From IMG/VR virus record IMGVR_UViG_3300037225_000162, positions 1 through 43,922 of that record: a stretch of 43,922 nt of DNA. One strand, 5' to 3'. Position numbers and translations under genes: made by a program. The stretch is from a virus. This document shows, piece after piece, positions 14,505 to 24,095 of the stretch; the first letter of the stretch is position 1, and each line of letters starts with the position of its first letter. The notes beneath the pieces were generated by a model. The model made no database searches, was not told where the DNA came from, and saw nothing but the letters and a program-made list of their open reading frames with translations.

Positions 14505-17500
14505 TTAAATTCCTTCGGCTTTCACGTTGGCAACTCCGGCCACGGAAACGCCTGAATTATTATAAATTATTACGACGCAACTATTTGCAGTTACGCCAGC
14601 GGACACGTTGGCGGTATATCCCGTTGACCCGACTACTGTAGCAATGACATTCGGCGGCGCATTAAAAGCCGGTGAAAATGTAATGGTCGTTCCGCCAACG
14701 TCAATAGAAACATTATTAAAATTCTGAGTTGTTTTATTCGCGTCCAGAGTCGGGATAAATTGAGTGATAACTGCCGTTGGGTCGGCCAAAACAAATTCAA
14801 ATTGGAAATTGCTGTCGTAGAGATAGCCGATTGTCCACGGCACAAATCCCGGATAGCTGCCGCCAAAAATATGATAGTTTAATTCTATTGATGGGGAGGC
14901 GCCGCTTGAAGCTGCCAAAGCATAAGCTCTGACCATTCTATCGCGCCCCAGGGCAATTTCAGAGGCTTGGAAACTTCCAGAGGCGTAGGGATTCGGTACA
15001 AGTTCGTCAAATGTATTCCAGTCATCAGCTGCCGCCACGCCCTGAGATTTAAGCGTTATTTTCCCGTCCCATGTAATGACGATATTCGATCCGGTGCCTG
15101 GCCATCCCAAGGTTGAAAGATCAACGCCACCGGCAACAATAGCAGACGTAGAAACTACATTGAGGGAAGTAGAGGACGGAGTGACAGAGTAATTTCCTGA
15201 GTAATCTATGGCGGCGATATAAAACGTCCAGTTTCCAATGGGGACATTGGCCGTGACCAAATGAGATCCAGCCTCTACTTTCGTTATGATAATTCCGTTA
15301 TTCCAGTTTAAAGATCCATAAGCCGTATATCGTATTTCATAGCCGTCAACATTTTGGTCTGTGATATTATCCCATGTGAAAGCCACAAAATCGCCGCTTT
15401 GAACCGCTTTAAATCCCGATACATTGGCCGGATAGGATAAGCTGTTTGCAATGACATACGAATAAGGCGTAACATCTGCCAAGGATTGTTTGTTGAGTTG
15501 ATATTTATTGAAAGAGCAGAATTTAATAAAGATCGTCTGGCCGAGTTGAGTTTTCGTGAATGGATACTTAAAAACGGTATCATCTACACGGACAAACGGG
15601 CTGTCGATCGCGTGACTGCTTATCGGCGAATTATAAGCGCCGCGCCTCAAATAAGTAAGATCGTATTGATAAGTTCCTGTCAAAGTGGCCGTCTCAAAAC
15701 TGACCAATTCATTATTGAGCAAGCAAAGCGTGATAAAATTATCAGCGTCAGATTGAATCCCGGAAAGCAACGTGCCTTTACTGGTCGTCAGGTCAACCGA
15801 TAAGGCATCTGTGGTGTCTGGATCCGTCCTAACGGGAAGAATAGCGGTTAAAACGCCATATCTTGAACCGCCGTAAACAGTCCCGGCAAGCTTATAGGTA
15901 GTTCCGTCAGTGCTGATATAGACATCGCATCCGCCCCAATTTTCACCGCCTGAAACCGCAGCCCAAACTTCATATCCTGAGGACGTTAGAATGCCAGGCG
16001 CATTAAAAATATAAGGTGTGTTGACACTGCCAGGTTCAATATTCGTATTGGTTATGAGTCCTGCGGGGCTTTCATGGGTATTTTCTATAACGTTCCCCAT
16101 TCCTTCGGGAAATTCTTCGGCTGTTATTTTCCGGTTAAAACTTTCATCCTCTTCAATTTCGATAATCCTTACAGGGAACTTATTTAAGCCAAGTCCTGAA
16201 TCTGTCAGTGTGATAATATCCATGCACTCTAAGAGGTCGTAATTATATTTTAGAGTGAATTCATATCTATTTTTAGCATAAAGATTTTTCTGGCCGTTCA
16301 ACTGAATAACTTTTTGAGCAATTCCCATCTGGCAAATATCCTGATACTGCCTTGTGTCATCCGGCCGGCGCATGTAAAGATCGATATTCCCCTGATCCAT
16401 CCACCCGGCAATCCCGGTATTATAAGAATTCGCCCTGTCTGTAAATTGAGTACGGTAATCATTATAGCTGTCTGCAGATGACTTTCGCGTAACGGTAATA
16501 GGGAGTTGTCCGGTATCGGCGACAAAATCATCATCCATCAAATCATAAAGAGGCGTTAAGTCCGGTGTCCATGTCGCGCCGTTTGCGGTCATTGCCGTAT
16601 CGCCATAAGTCTTAAATTGAAGCGTTTTCCCGTCATGCGGAATACAGGTTGAGAAAGATTCCTCTAAAATAGAATCGATATAGGAAGAAAGGCTCTGTTG
16701 GGCAGTAGCCGCCACGCTTAAAAGAAGGTTCGCAGCCAAACACCAATTTGCATAATCGGTAACATCGAGAGGGAAATTCGCATAGATCCCAAAATGGACG
16801 TTGGTGATCATTTGCGTAATTATCGTTGCCGGGTTAGCGTCCTGCATATCAAGTTGGCATTGAATGATGACGTTATTGCCTTGATCGCCGGAATTGAAAT
16901 AATAAATCCCGGCATTCGTTCCGGTTCCAATGGAATATTGACCCGTGGATGGATTGCTGCCAACTTTCGTTAAAGAAATTCCTGTCGCCTGATAAGTGAC
17001 CCCGATATCAGCGACATAGATTTCATAGGGGCTCACGGTCACGGTATTATCTTCAGCTATCGTATATACGGCTTTACTCGCTTGCGTTCCGGATAATCTG
17101 TTTAATCCCTGAACTTCAAAACTAGTCTGCGGCAAGGTATTTGATGACCCTAAATCAGCGTTTGGGATAGCGCAATAAGCAATCCCTGGATAAGCAAGAG
17201 CCTGTGAAAGATGGTTCGTTATTAAATATCCCCACGGTAATTGAGGATAAGCGCCAAGGCTAATAACCATATCCGAAGACGGCGCGGATAAAACAGCTTT
17301 GCCATTCCATACCTGCCCTATGCCTACTATCGGCCCTTCGCAAATACCCATCTGATAAGACGAATAATATTCATAAGACGAAACGCCGCCTTTGCCACCA
17401 CCGCCTTTGCCGCCTCCGCCAGATGAAACAGCCTGAGCCTGAAAATCACCGGCCCAAATAAGATTTCCCGTAATCCTTTGAGTGCCCAATATAACAGGAA

Positions 17501-17588
17501 TGCAAACGCCTTGCGTAGAGGTCTGAATCCTTATTGACCCGTAAGGGGTAGGTGTCTCTGTTGATATACTGTTTCCGCCGAAACTCAT
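14505..17588 (-). CDS. Tail tip / host-specificity protein (J-like, GTA gp15-like)
   Basis: 1027 residues. The N-terminal region (SIRIQTSTQGVCIPVILGTQRI... then GICEGPIVGIG and WNGKAVL) is typical of phage tip attachment proteins of the lambda J / GTA type, with a Gly/Lys linker at about 60-70. A beta module near 185-250 (DIGVTYQATGISLTKVGS ... GQYSIGTGTNAG) matches one in the tail tube protein. A fibronectin-III-like domain lies around 720-800 (FVAFTWDNITDQNVDGYEIRY), and the C-terminal part is beta-rich. It would close the tail and contact the host. The four upstream genes are its usual GTA-like partners. Confidence 0.82.
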   Translation of the reverse strand: MSFGGNSISTETPTPYGSIRIQTSTQGVCIPVILGTQRITGNLIWAGDFQAQAVSSGGGGKGGGGKGGVSSYEYYSSYQMGICEGPIVGIGQVWNGKAVLSAPSSDMVISLGAYPQLPWGYLITNHLSQALAYPGIAYCAIPNADLGSSNTLPQTSFEVQGLNRLSGTQASKAVYTIAEDNTVTVSPYEIYVADIGVTYQATGISLTKVGSNPSTGQYSIGTGTNAGIYYFNSGDQGNNVIIQCQLDMQDANPATIITQMITNVHFGIYANFPLDVTDYANWCLAANLLLSVAATAQQSLSSYIDSILEESFSTCIPHDGKTLQFKTYGDTAMTANGATWTPDLTPLYDLMDDDFVADTGQLPITVTRKSSADSYNDYRTQFTDRANSYNTGIAGWMDQGNIDLYMRRPDDTRQYQDICQMGIAQKVIQLNGQKNLYAKNRYEFTLKYNYDLLECMDIITLTDSGLGLNKFPVRIIEIEEDESFNRKITAEEFPEGMGNVIENTHESPAGLITNTNIEPGSVNTPYIFNAPGILTSSGYEVWAAVSGGENWGGCDVYISTDGTTYKLAGTVYGGSRYGVLTAILPVRTDPDTTDALSVDLTTSKGTLLSGIQSDADNFITLCLLNNELVSFETATLTGTYQYDLTYLRRGAYNSPISSHAIDSPFVRVDDTVFKYPFTKTQLGQTIFIKFCSFNKYQLNKQSLADVTPYSYVIANSLSYPANVSGFKAVQSGDFVAFTWDNITDQNVDGYEIRYTAYGSLNWNNGIIITKVEAGSHLVTANVPIGNWTFYIAAIDYSGNYSVTPSSTSLNVVSTSAIVAGGVDLSTLGWPGTGSNIVITWDGKITLKSQGVAAADDWNTFDELVPNPYASGSFQASEIALGRDRMVRAYALAASSGASPSIELNYHIFGGSYPGFVPWTIGYLYDSNFQFEFVLADPTAVITQFIPTLDANKTTQNFNNVSIDVGGTTITFSPAFNAPPNVIATVVGSTGYTANVSAGVTANSCVVIIYNNSGVSVAGVANVKAEGI

Positions 17589-18038
17589 TTACTCATCCTT
17601 AAAAATATTATGCCTGAATAACTTATAAACTCTTTTCGACAATGGCATCAATTCTGCATTGCCATAACAAACGCATCTGTCCGGCACTGACGCATGGATA
17701 ATAACGGGCCAGTTAGTCACGATGCCGCCGTGAGAGAAAATACGGCCATGTTTGTAAAGAATAGCATCGCCCGGTTGAGGCTCCGTAACTTCAAAAGCAT
17801 GCGCCTGAATTGTCTGCATGAACCATTCTTCGCTCCGGTGCATCATAAAATCAGGCGGATAATGAGGCGGTCTTAAATGAGGGATCAGGCCGCAGTTGGC
17901 ATACGTTTCTATGAGCAAGAAACCGCAGTCCACGCCAACGCCTTTGACATGGGCTTCGTGGTGCCATTTCGTATGAAGCCAACTTTTTACTTCCTCTATT
18001 ATTTTCTGCTGCAAATCTTTTTTCTCTATATCGATCAT
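17589..18038 (-). CDS. Tail-associated NlpC/P60 cell-wall peptidase
   Basis: 149 residues. Catalytic triad candidates are C38 in GVDCGF, H103 in SHGGIV and H115 in IIHAS. Fold and size match the NlpC/P60-type phage wall peptidase (GTA gp14-like). It is a virion tail-tip enzyme that opens peptidoglycan cross-links during DNA entry. The start overlaps the preceding gene's stop by four bases, and the next gene (tip protein) ends adjacent. Confidence 0.88.
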   Translation of the reverse strand: MIDIEKKDLQQKIIEEVKSWLHTKWHHEAHVKGVGVDCGFLLIETYANCGLIPHLRPPHYPPDFMMHRSEEWFMQTIQAHAFEVTEPQPGDAILYKHGRIFSHGGIVTNWPVIIHASVPDRCVCYGNAELMPLSKRVYKLFRHNIFKDE

Positions 18039-18916
18039 GTTGCTGTCTCCGGCGAAGGGATGAAAGGGAATCCCCTGAATCTGATATATCCATTCGCATC
18101 AAAATTATTGAATTTGTTTTTGCAGGTTGACCTCTGATGATCACATCCCGGGTAAATTGTGAATGTATCGCCGCTTGCCGGGATATTCGGCAGCGCAATA
18201 ATTAAACTGATTAATCCATCCGCATTATAATGTTGATTTATGGTCCGGGTTTCGCCGGTATTCGCGCCGCTGGTAAAATAGATAACTCCGCCGTCAAAAT
18301 AATCATCTGCCTGTGATAGATTTGTATAGAAAGACATAAGGGAGTTTCCGGCATAAGTGGCAACCGCGCCGCTAGACGTGAAAGAAGCCTTGCTCAATCC
18401 ACAGGGTGAACTATATAATTGCCAGATACAAGTTGACTCGTAAAGATTAATCGGCCAATTCAAACCCAAAAGATAAGAATAACTGCTAACAGTGATTTCC
18501 GCGTGATCGCGTTCCATGATAATTTCATTAACAATCAGACCGTCAAATTTCGTTATACTTCCCTTGTACGTCCCGCCGAAATAATCAAAATAAAGGCGTT
18601 CAAGTTTTACTTCGGCATAGTCAAAAATCCCATTATGGCAAGCGGCGACAAAGCCAAGACTGCCTATAGTCAATGTTGTCGGGTAGATGTTTAATTTCAT
18701 TTCAGAAACATCCGTCCCGCATTTTTCTGTTATTGCGCCGCGCCTCATAAGAAAACCGGACGAAATAAAGGTATATCCATTGTAAACAATATCCTGATCG
18801 GCTGTCGTATAATATAAGACCGTCCCATCGGCCAAAGTGATCGTATAGACTTCAGCGATTGCAGCCTGATTGTATTGCGCTAAAAAACTTTTTAAGCCCG
18901 ATGTTGCTGTTTTCAT
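18035..18916 (-). CDS. Tail tip hub protein, DUF2163/BR0599 family
   Basis: 293 residues. The N-terminal half (SFLAQYNQAAIAEVYTITLADGT) and the C-terminal block (CDHQRSTCKNKFNN, then FRGFPFIPSP) are diagnostic of the DUF2163/BR0599 tail proteins (GTA gp13-like), which form the hub between distal tail protein and tip. Cys residues near the C-terminus (CDH...C) may bind a metal or iron-sulfur cluster, as found in the GTA hub. Stop/start overlaps with both neighbours show coupled synthesis. Confidence 0.87.
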   Translation of the reverse strand: MKTATSGLKSFLAQYNQAAIAEVYTITLADGTVLYYTTADQDIVYNGYTFISSGFLMRRGAITEKCGTDVSEMKLNIYPTTLTIGSLGFVAACHNGIFDYAEVKLERLYFDYFGGTYKGSITKFDGLIVNEIIMERDHAEITVSSYSYLLGLNWPINLYESTCIWQLYSSPCGLSKASFTSSGAVATYAGNSLMSFYTNLSQADDYFDGGVIYFTSGANTGETRTINQHYNADGLISLIIALPNIPASGDTFTIYPGCDHQRSTCKNKFNNFDANGYIRFRGFPFIPSPETAT

Positions 18917-19545
18917 AATTTATCTTGTATAAGTGTGACTTTTTTTAGTTCCCAAAGATTGTACATAAATTGAGAAAAACAATCACTATCGCCCTCTTGA
19001 TATTCAACAAATCTGACGCGCCGATAATACGAAAAATCAACTGTTACGGCCACGCCCGGAGCCGGCGCATTGACAAACGTCAAAACACCACTCAGATAAT
19101 TATTAACAGAATAAGAGCTATGATTTTGAACTACGCCTTGCAGATATACTTCGAGAACGGGCAAGGTTGTGCCGCGAGGCTGAATGTCTGTTATAATGTC
19201 AATCCAGCCGCCGTATGTCCGGTAAAGTTGGAATACTTTATTGTTTCCGTCACCTGTCCCGACCTGTTGGGCGGTGACAATGCAATCCGATGGGTCAATA
19301 TAGAGAAATGAATCAAACGCTCCCTGGCGCGACAAATAAAAGCCCATGAGGGTTTTAAGTTCATTATTAGCCGTATCATCCCTCAAGACTTCATAAGACA
19401 GTTCATATTCGTAAATCGGATATTGAGACAGGGAAATGCGGGACTCTTTAAGGCTCACGACTCTTTGAGTAACAGTATTAAATATAGGAATCTTTTTTTG
19501 ATCCCACATAAGCCCGGCAAGTTGAGGAAATACGAGATTGCTCAT
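18913..19545 (-). CDS. Distal tail protein, DUF2460 family
   Basis: 210 residues. N-terminal FPQLAGLMWDQKKIPIFNT and central FLYIDPSDCIVTAQQVGTGDG match DUF2460 (GTA gp12-like distal tail) proteins. It forms the ring joining the tail tube to the hub. The start overlaps the tape measure stop by one base (TAATG). Confidence 0.87.
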   Translation of the reverse strand: MSNLVFPQLAGLMWDQKKIPIFNTVTQRVVSLKESRISLSQYPIYEYELSYEVLRDDTANNELKTLMGFYLSRQGAFDSFLYIDPSDCIVTAQQVGTGDGNNKVFQLYRTYGGWIDIITDIQPRGTTLPVLEVYLQGVVQNHSSYSVNNYLSGVLTFVNAPAPGVAVTVDFSYYRRVRFVEYQEGDSDCFSQFMYNLWELKKVTLIQDKL

Positions 19546-21977
19546 TAGAACCTCACATGAGAGTTGCGTAACTGTTTTTTCATACTCTTGATTATTGTCG
19601 CGCCTTTCCTGTCAAAGAAAGAACCGGCGTCAAGAGCCTGAATATAGGTATTTCCACCGCCTCCGCCTGTCATGCCGCGCACTCTGTTTGCCAAGTCCTT
19701 CGGCAATACCATTTCCTGTTGATGTAATTGAGCAACCGGATTAACGCCGGACGGAATATCATAACCGCCTGCCGCCGAAATTCCACTGGCAAAACTCATG
19801 ACCATTGCGAGCATTTCCGCAGCAGCAGCAGCAGCCAAAGCAGGGCCGACATACGGGATGCTTGCCTGAGAGGAAGCCGCGCCCGCCGCCGCGGTACTGG
19901 CATTTATGGTGATTTCGGATATCGCATTTGGTATTTCTATGGCTTTGCTTTCTGCTGAAGCTGCCGCCTTAATTGTCGTAAGCTGATTATTTGTTGCTAG
20001 ACCTAACGCGACTTTTAAACCGGCCCATACCTTATCCCAAGCGGCTTCCATTGCTCCGTATAGTTGAGTTTTTTGGAATTTCTCAGCTAGGTAGCCAACG
20101 AATTCATTGAGCGGGTCCGTGACCATTATTTTTATGAATGTGTTTAAGAGTGCTTTCCAAATAGTATTTAAAGCCTGCTGAAACGTCTTTGTATGCATCA
20201 GCATATCAGTTAAAGACTGGTCAAAAGCATTAGACATTGGTTTAAGCACGTTCTGCCATGACTTTTGAATATCAACATCCGTCTTTTGGGTATCTTTTAA
20301 AACTGCGGCCAGATATTTTTCATTAATCTTTTTCAGTTCATCGGCAATTTTTTGAGCGGTGCCAGGCTTCTTTTCTTCAATAGCTTTCCATGCCTCAAAA
20401 TATTCCATTTCCTGAGATTTTAAATCAGCTTCGAGTTGAAGTTCCTGATGTAATCTCTGAGTAGCTGAAATATTGCCAAGGGAATATTGCCTGTCAAGTT
20501 CTGCTTTTTTATCCTCTGTTGCCTTTTGAGCAAGCGCCATGTCTGTACTGTATTTTTCATTAGCGGCGGCAAGTTCTTCGGATTGCTCTCTTTTTACGGC
20601 ATTGTAAATTTCGTTTAAAACCTGTTCGCGGAGCTTCTTTTCCTTGTCGCCATTGCCCTTTATCAATGACAATTTTCTTTCCCAAAATGCCTGTTGTTCA
20701 GTTACGGCCATTTCGTTAAAGACACGCTCCCCATTGATAATCTGCATTTGCTTTGACTCAAGTTCAGCTTTCCACTCTTCCAGTTTTCCTTCAGCGCCTT
20801 TTGGTATGATGGGTATATCAGGTTCATTTTCGCCGCCCTTTTCGAGGCTGGGCAGCTTCATTTTCTTTTGGGATCCCATCCATATTTGAGCGAGTTTATC
20901 AGAGGTCTTTTGAGCGTTGGAAACCATTTGATCGCCCATTGCGTTAAGATCACGGTTAATATCGGCGCTAATTCCCTTCATGGCTGCGCTGGCGCCGGAA
21001 AAATCCCTATGTACCAGTTTGTTCACCGCCGAACCTAACCCGCCGAACAAATTAACAGATCCCTTAACAAAACCTATGATGAGCGTGAAGACTTCCTGAA
21101 CAACAAACTTTAAGCCTTCAAACAGTGAAATAACGGCCTGTATCGGGCCAAGAAGAACTTGAAAACCCACCCCCATTTCTTTACTGCCGGTGACCATATC
21201 CTGAAAATATTCAGCAAGGCCGGCTAAAACAGGAATGAGCTCCATGCCGATTTTTCTTTTAAGGCCGTCAGTAGTGGCCGTCAGTAACTTTTCCTGCTGT
21301 TCAAATTTTGCAGCCGCCTTAACGTCATCATCGGACATAATAACGCCCAAATCTTTGGCGGTTTTCATCATTTCCTTAACGCCGTCACTTCCCATGTTTA
21401 AAATAGGAATAAGGTTTAATCCGGACCGGCCGAAGAGCGCCACGGCCTCCGCGCTTTTATTCGCGCCGTCTGCATGCTCTTTGAAAGCATCCGCAATCCT
21501 CATTAAGAGTTCTTCCGTGTTTAAATTGGAAAGGTCTTTCATGGAAATGCCAAGTTTTTGGAAGGCGCCAATAGCCTTTTCGTCCCCTTCTTTGGCGTGA
21601 ACAATTTCCTGCGAGAATTTACGCATACCGGTTGTTAAGGTTTCAGCACTACCACCGGCAAATGAAGCGGCGAAAGCCCAACCTTGAAGCGATTGAACGC
21701 TCATGCCGGTCTTTTGAGAGGCCAGTTCCATATTGTGAGCGTATTCGGCTGTCTTTTCGGCCAGACCATAAATCTTTTCAGCGGCCATGCCGACCATTAC
21801 AGCCTGGCCGAGCATATTAAAAGCCTTGCCAATGCTGGCGACCTGCTCATTTAATCCGGCAATAGATTCTTTCATTCGGATTACGGACTGCTCAACAGCA
21901 TTAGCCGCGGCCTGCGAGCCGTCAACCACTCCGGTAATCTGAGCTCCAAATTTTACATCGATAGAATTATCTGCCAT
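19545..21977 (-). CDS. Tail tape measure protein
   Basis: 810 residues, the longest tail gene after the tip. The N-terminus (about 1-230) is the typical tape-measure domain with QKTGMSVQSLQGWAFAA and LFGRSGLNLIPIL; a hydrophobic region follows (about 265-320). A long charged coiled coil lies at about 390-540 and an Ala-rich C-terminus with GGYDIPSGVNPVAQLHQQEM and VLPKDLANRVRG ends it. It sets tail length and takes part in DNA injection; the size predicts a tail of roughly 120 nm using the usual 0.15 nm per residue. Located directly after the chaperone genes, as in lambda. Confidence 0.92.
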   Translation of the reverse strand: MADNSIDVKFGAQITGVVDGSQAAANAVEQSVIRMKESIAGLNEQVASIGKAFNMLGQAVMVGMAAEKIYGLAEKTAEYAHNMELASQKTGMSVQSLQGWAFAASFAGGSAETLTTGMRKFSQEIVHAKEGDEKAIGAFQKLGISMKDLSNLNTEELLMRIADAFKEHADGANKSAEAVALFGRSGLNLIPILNMGSDGVKEMMKTAKDLGVIMSDDDVKAAAKFEQQEKLLTATTDGLKRKIGMELIPVLAGLAEYFQDMVTGSKEMGVGFQVLLGPIQAVISLFEGLKFVVQEVFTLIIGFVKGSVNLFGGLGSAVNKLVHRDFSGASAAMKGISADINRDLNAMGDQMVSNAQKTSDKLAQIWMGSQKKMKLPSLEKGGENEPDIPIIPKGAEGKLEEWKAELESKQMQIINGERVFNEMAVTEQQAFWERKLSLIKGNGDKEKKLREQVLNEIYNAVKREQSEELAAANEKYSTDMALAQKATEDKKAELDRQYSLGNISATQRLHQELQLEADLKSQEMEYFEAWKAIEEKKPGTAQKIADELKKINEKYLAAVLKDTQKTDVDIQKSWQNVLKPMSNAFDQSLTDMLMHTKTFQQALNTIWKALLNTFIKIMVTDPLNEFVGYLAEKFQKTQLYGAMEAAWDKVWAGLKVALGLATNNQLTTIKAAASAESKAIEIPNAISEITINASTAAAGAASSQASIPYVGPALAAAAAAEMLAMVMSFASGISAAGGYDIPSGVNPVAQLHQQEMVLPKDLANRVRGMTGGGGGNTYIQALDAGSFFDRKGATIIKSMKKQLRNSHVRF

Positions 21978-21993
21978 ACTTCATACGCCTTAC

Positions 21994-22622
21994 TTACGTT
22001 CCTTCAGGCATCCCGAAGCCGATACCCATTTCTGATAATTCAGAGGCGAAAATTTCAATACCCTTCGGCATCGGTTGCGTTTTACTTGCCTCTTCGATAG
22101 CCTGCTGGACTGTCAGACCTCTAGCAATCCAGCTGTCACCTTTTCCTTTGGTCTTTACGTCTGCCCGTTTTATTCCTAAACCGCTTGCCAAAATCGAAAG
22201 CATGACATGCACCGGTGGATTTTCTGACCAATACTCCGTCATCTTTTCAAGGCGGGGAATAGTCATATACTCGTCAATATATTCCCATGACCAGCCGGTT
22301 ATCGTCATGAGGTGGGCGTAAATTAAACCCCAGTCAGGCCATTCCCCGCCATTTCCATCATCTTTTTTTTTAGACCTGAAAAATTACACACAGCTTCGGT
22401 AATATCGAGAATGTTATTCATATCAAGAATCTCTGTGACTTCTTTCAGTGTTATTTGAGGATAATTTCTGGACATGGCCGCGTGTATAATCTTAGCCATG
22501 CCAGAATAATCATCCAGTCTTAAATGGGTAATGGTGTCTTTAAGGTCCTGCACCTGCTTTAGCGATAAGGCAGGAATAATATATTCCTTGTCGCCTATTG
22601 TTTTTTTTACGCCGTCAAACAT
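21994..22622 (-). CDS. Tail assembly chaperone, -1 frameshift product (gpGT-like)
   Basis: This is the fused product made by slipping from the 22323-22622 frame into the -1 frame at the A AAA AAG site. After the slip the frame reads DDGNGGEWPDWGLIYAHL and joins without a stop to MTITGWSWEYIDEY (the frame ending at 21994). The ATG at 22308 is inside this frame and need not be used. In lambda the GT fusion carries the domain that binds the tail tube while the G part coats the tape measure. Location between tail tube and tape measure genes is diagnostic. Confidence 0.85.
22323..22622 (-). CDS. Tail assembly chaperone (gpG-like)
   Basis: 99 residues. The N-terminal half (MFDGVKKTIGDKEYIIPALS) and the helical core (LKQVQDLKDTITHLRL) fit lambda G-type or PF06199-like tail chaperones that keep the tape measure soluble before tube assembly. 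The frame ends shortly after a run of nine A, where part of the ribosomes are expected to slip into the longer product. Confidence 0.82.
   Translation of the reverse strand: MFDGVKKTIGDKEYIIPALSLKQVQDLKDTITHLRLDDYSGMAKIIHAAMSRNYPQITLKEVTEILDMNNILDITEAVCNFSGLKKKMMEMAGNGLTGV
22362..22368 (-). other. Programmed -1 frameshift slippery site A AAA AAG
   Basis: On the - strand the codons are CTA AAA AAA AAG ATG, containing the canonical heptamer A AAA AAG in the right phase. Slipping back one base leads into the T frame. Ribosome pausing could be assisted by the GC-rich sequence just downstream. It is the most efficient slippery heptamer known in E. coli. Confidence 0.88.
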
Positions 22623-22634
22623 AATTTACCTTTC

Positions 22635-23636
22635 TTAAATGTTTGCGATCGACATCGATCCGATCTGGTTCGCGCTGTTCGCCATTGACGAAAAATCAAA
22701 CTCAGGGATCATGAAATCATCGAGTTTTGTTGCCATGGTCAGCTTGGTACTCACGTTCTGGAAGAGTTGAAGATTGAAAGTTTTCCCCAAATGAGACACG
22801 TTGAAGACAATGGCGAAATAAGGCGCGAGCCCCATAAGCTGATTATTGATGATAAAATTTTCACCGGGCGCGGCGGCGTATGTGTAGGTATAGCTAATCA
22901 GAACGGCAACGCCCTCATCGGCAGAATTGAACGTATAAACGCCGTTTGTCACTGAATACTGACCGTAGGCTCCAATGCCGAGAATATTGATCTTGCATCC
23001 CGTACCACCACTGGGCGATACAGTCGTTTCAACCTGACTGGCAATACTGCAACCGGTTCCCGCCATGTCTATTTCGGCTCCCGTAACAGCACCATTGGCA
23101 TCAATAGCAGTGACAAGAAGTTCAGCGTTTGCGCCATTGGCCACAGTCAAAACATCGCCGAGGTGATATCCCGAACCGCCCGCATAAATGGAAAATGCCG
23201 CAATACCGCCGGTCGTCACAATCGAAGCAACGCGGGTCAAGGACTGTCCATTGGACGCATAGACAACGCCCAAATCCGTGACAAAGGTTCCTGCCTGTGC
23301 AACGGTAATCGTATATGTACTTGATGCCGGAATCGTACCCGCCTCATTGTAAACGCCGCGTATTTCGCCCGTATTCATGGTTTCGCCGAAAGCCATATTG
23401 AACACATTGGCATCCAACGCCGCGCATTTCGATTTACAGTCTATTTTGCCTTTACCTCTGGCAACTTCAATAGGGAAAGCGTACTGCCCGTAAAGTTCTT
23501 TTTTGTCGAAGGAAATGTCTATAGACACATCCTGAATTGCGCCAAATTTTACCGGCGTGGGGACTGCTACAGATGCCCCCGCCAACGTATATTTCGGTAT
23601 CGTCCAAAGAGTACCTGAACCAAAAACTGTCTGCAT
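22635..23636 (-). CDS. Major tail tube protein with inserted beta domain
   Basis: 333 residues. The N-terminal third and the C-terminal third (GENFIINNQLMGLAPYF and LDDFMIPEFDFSSMANSAN) form the tube core. In the middle is an Ig/beta module (FVTDLGVVYASNGQSLTRVAS ... GQYSVTNGVYTFNSADEG) that recurs in phage tail proteins. That module is itself split by about 85 residues with YAGGSGYHLGDVLTVANGAN, a second beta domain likely exposed on the tail surface. Position upstream of the chaperone genes fits a tail tube. Confidence 0.82.
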   Translation of the reverse strand: MQTVFGSGTLWTIPKYTLAGASVAVPTPVKFGAIQDVSIDISFDKKELYGQYAFPIEVARGKGKIDCKSKCAALDANVFNMAFGETMNTGEIRGVYNEAGTIPASSTYTITVAQAGTFVTDLGVVYASNGQSLTRVASIVTTGGIAAFSIYAGGSGYHLGDVLTVANGANAELLVTAIDANGAVTGAEIDMAGTGCSIASQVETTVSPSGGTGCKINILGIGAYGQYSVTNGVYTFNSADEGVAVLISYTYTYAAAPGENFIINNQLMGLAPYFAIVFNVSHLGKTFNLQLFQNVSTKLTMATKLDDFMIPEFDFSSMANSANQIGSMSIANI

Positions 23637-23660
23637 ATTAAATTCCTCCTTATCGGTTTG

Positions 23661-24095
23661 TTAGTTAATTGATGTTGCTATTATTGTTATTGGTACGATT
23701 GCTTCACAGGTCATACCTAAATCACCTTCGTAAATTTCTATTTTTCCTTCAATGCGGCAATCATTCACAAGGTCGGGCAACCCCAAGTCTTGAATTTCGT
23801 CAGCGCCAGGCGCCAAGGCGTTTGTAATTGCGTCAAGCAATCCATTGAGCGCCACACTTGCATAACCGCCCGAATTGGCAACAGTGGCATATAGCCAGAG
23901 TTTCGGGTTCATGGTGTATTTCGCCGGATGCCCTTTTTTCTTTTCTACGGTCTCTTCAAACTCCAACTGAAGAACAGCCGGCATTTGATCAATGGATATA
24001 TTCGCCATAGGATAAAGTTTGCGCTCCGCAAGCGTAAAATTAGTCGCGCCTTTGACCTTTGCGAAAAGAGCCGCATATATGCTTTCACGATCCAT
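23661..24095 (-). CDS. Tail terminator / minor tail protein
   Basis: 144 residues. LYATVANSGGYASVALNGLL and CRIEGKIEIYEGDLG are characteristic of phage tail terminator-type proteins (lambda U position) that cap the tube after assembly. It lies between the HK97 gp10-like protein and the tail tube gene, the standard place. Overlaps the upstream gene by 11 bases. Confidence 0.72.
   Translation of the reverse strand: MDRESIYAALFAKVKGATNFTLAERKLYPMANISIDQMPAVLQLEFEETVEKKKGHPAKYTMNPKLWLYATVANSGGYASVALNGLLDAITNALAPGADEIQDLGLPDLVNDCRIEGKIEIYEGDLGMTCEAIVPITIIATSIN

Noticed and set aside
21994-22308. Independent gene starting at ATG 22308
   Set aside because: The frame is open further upstream and joins the chaperone gene at a canonical slippery site, so it is better read as the T part of a fusion.
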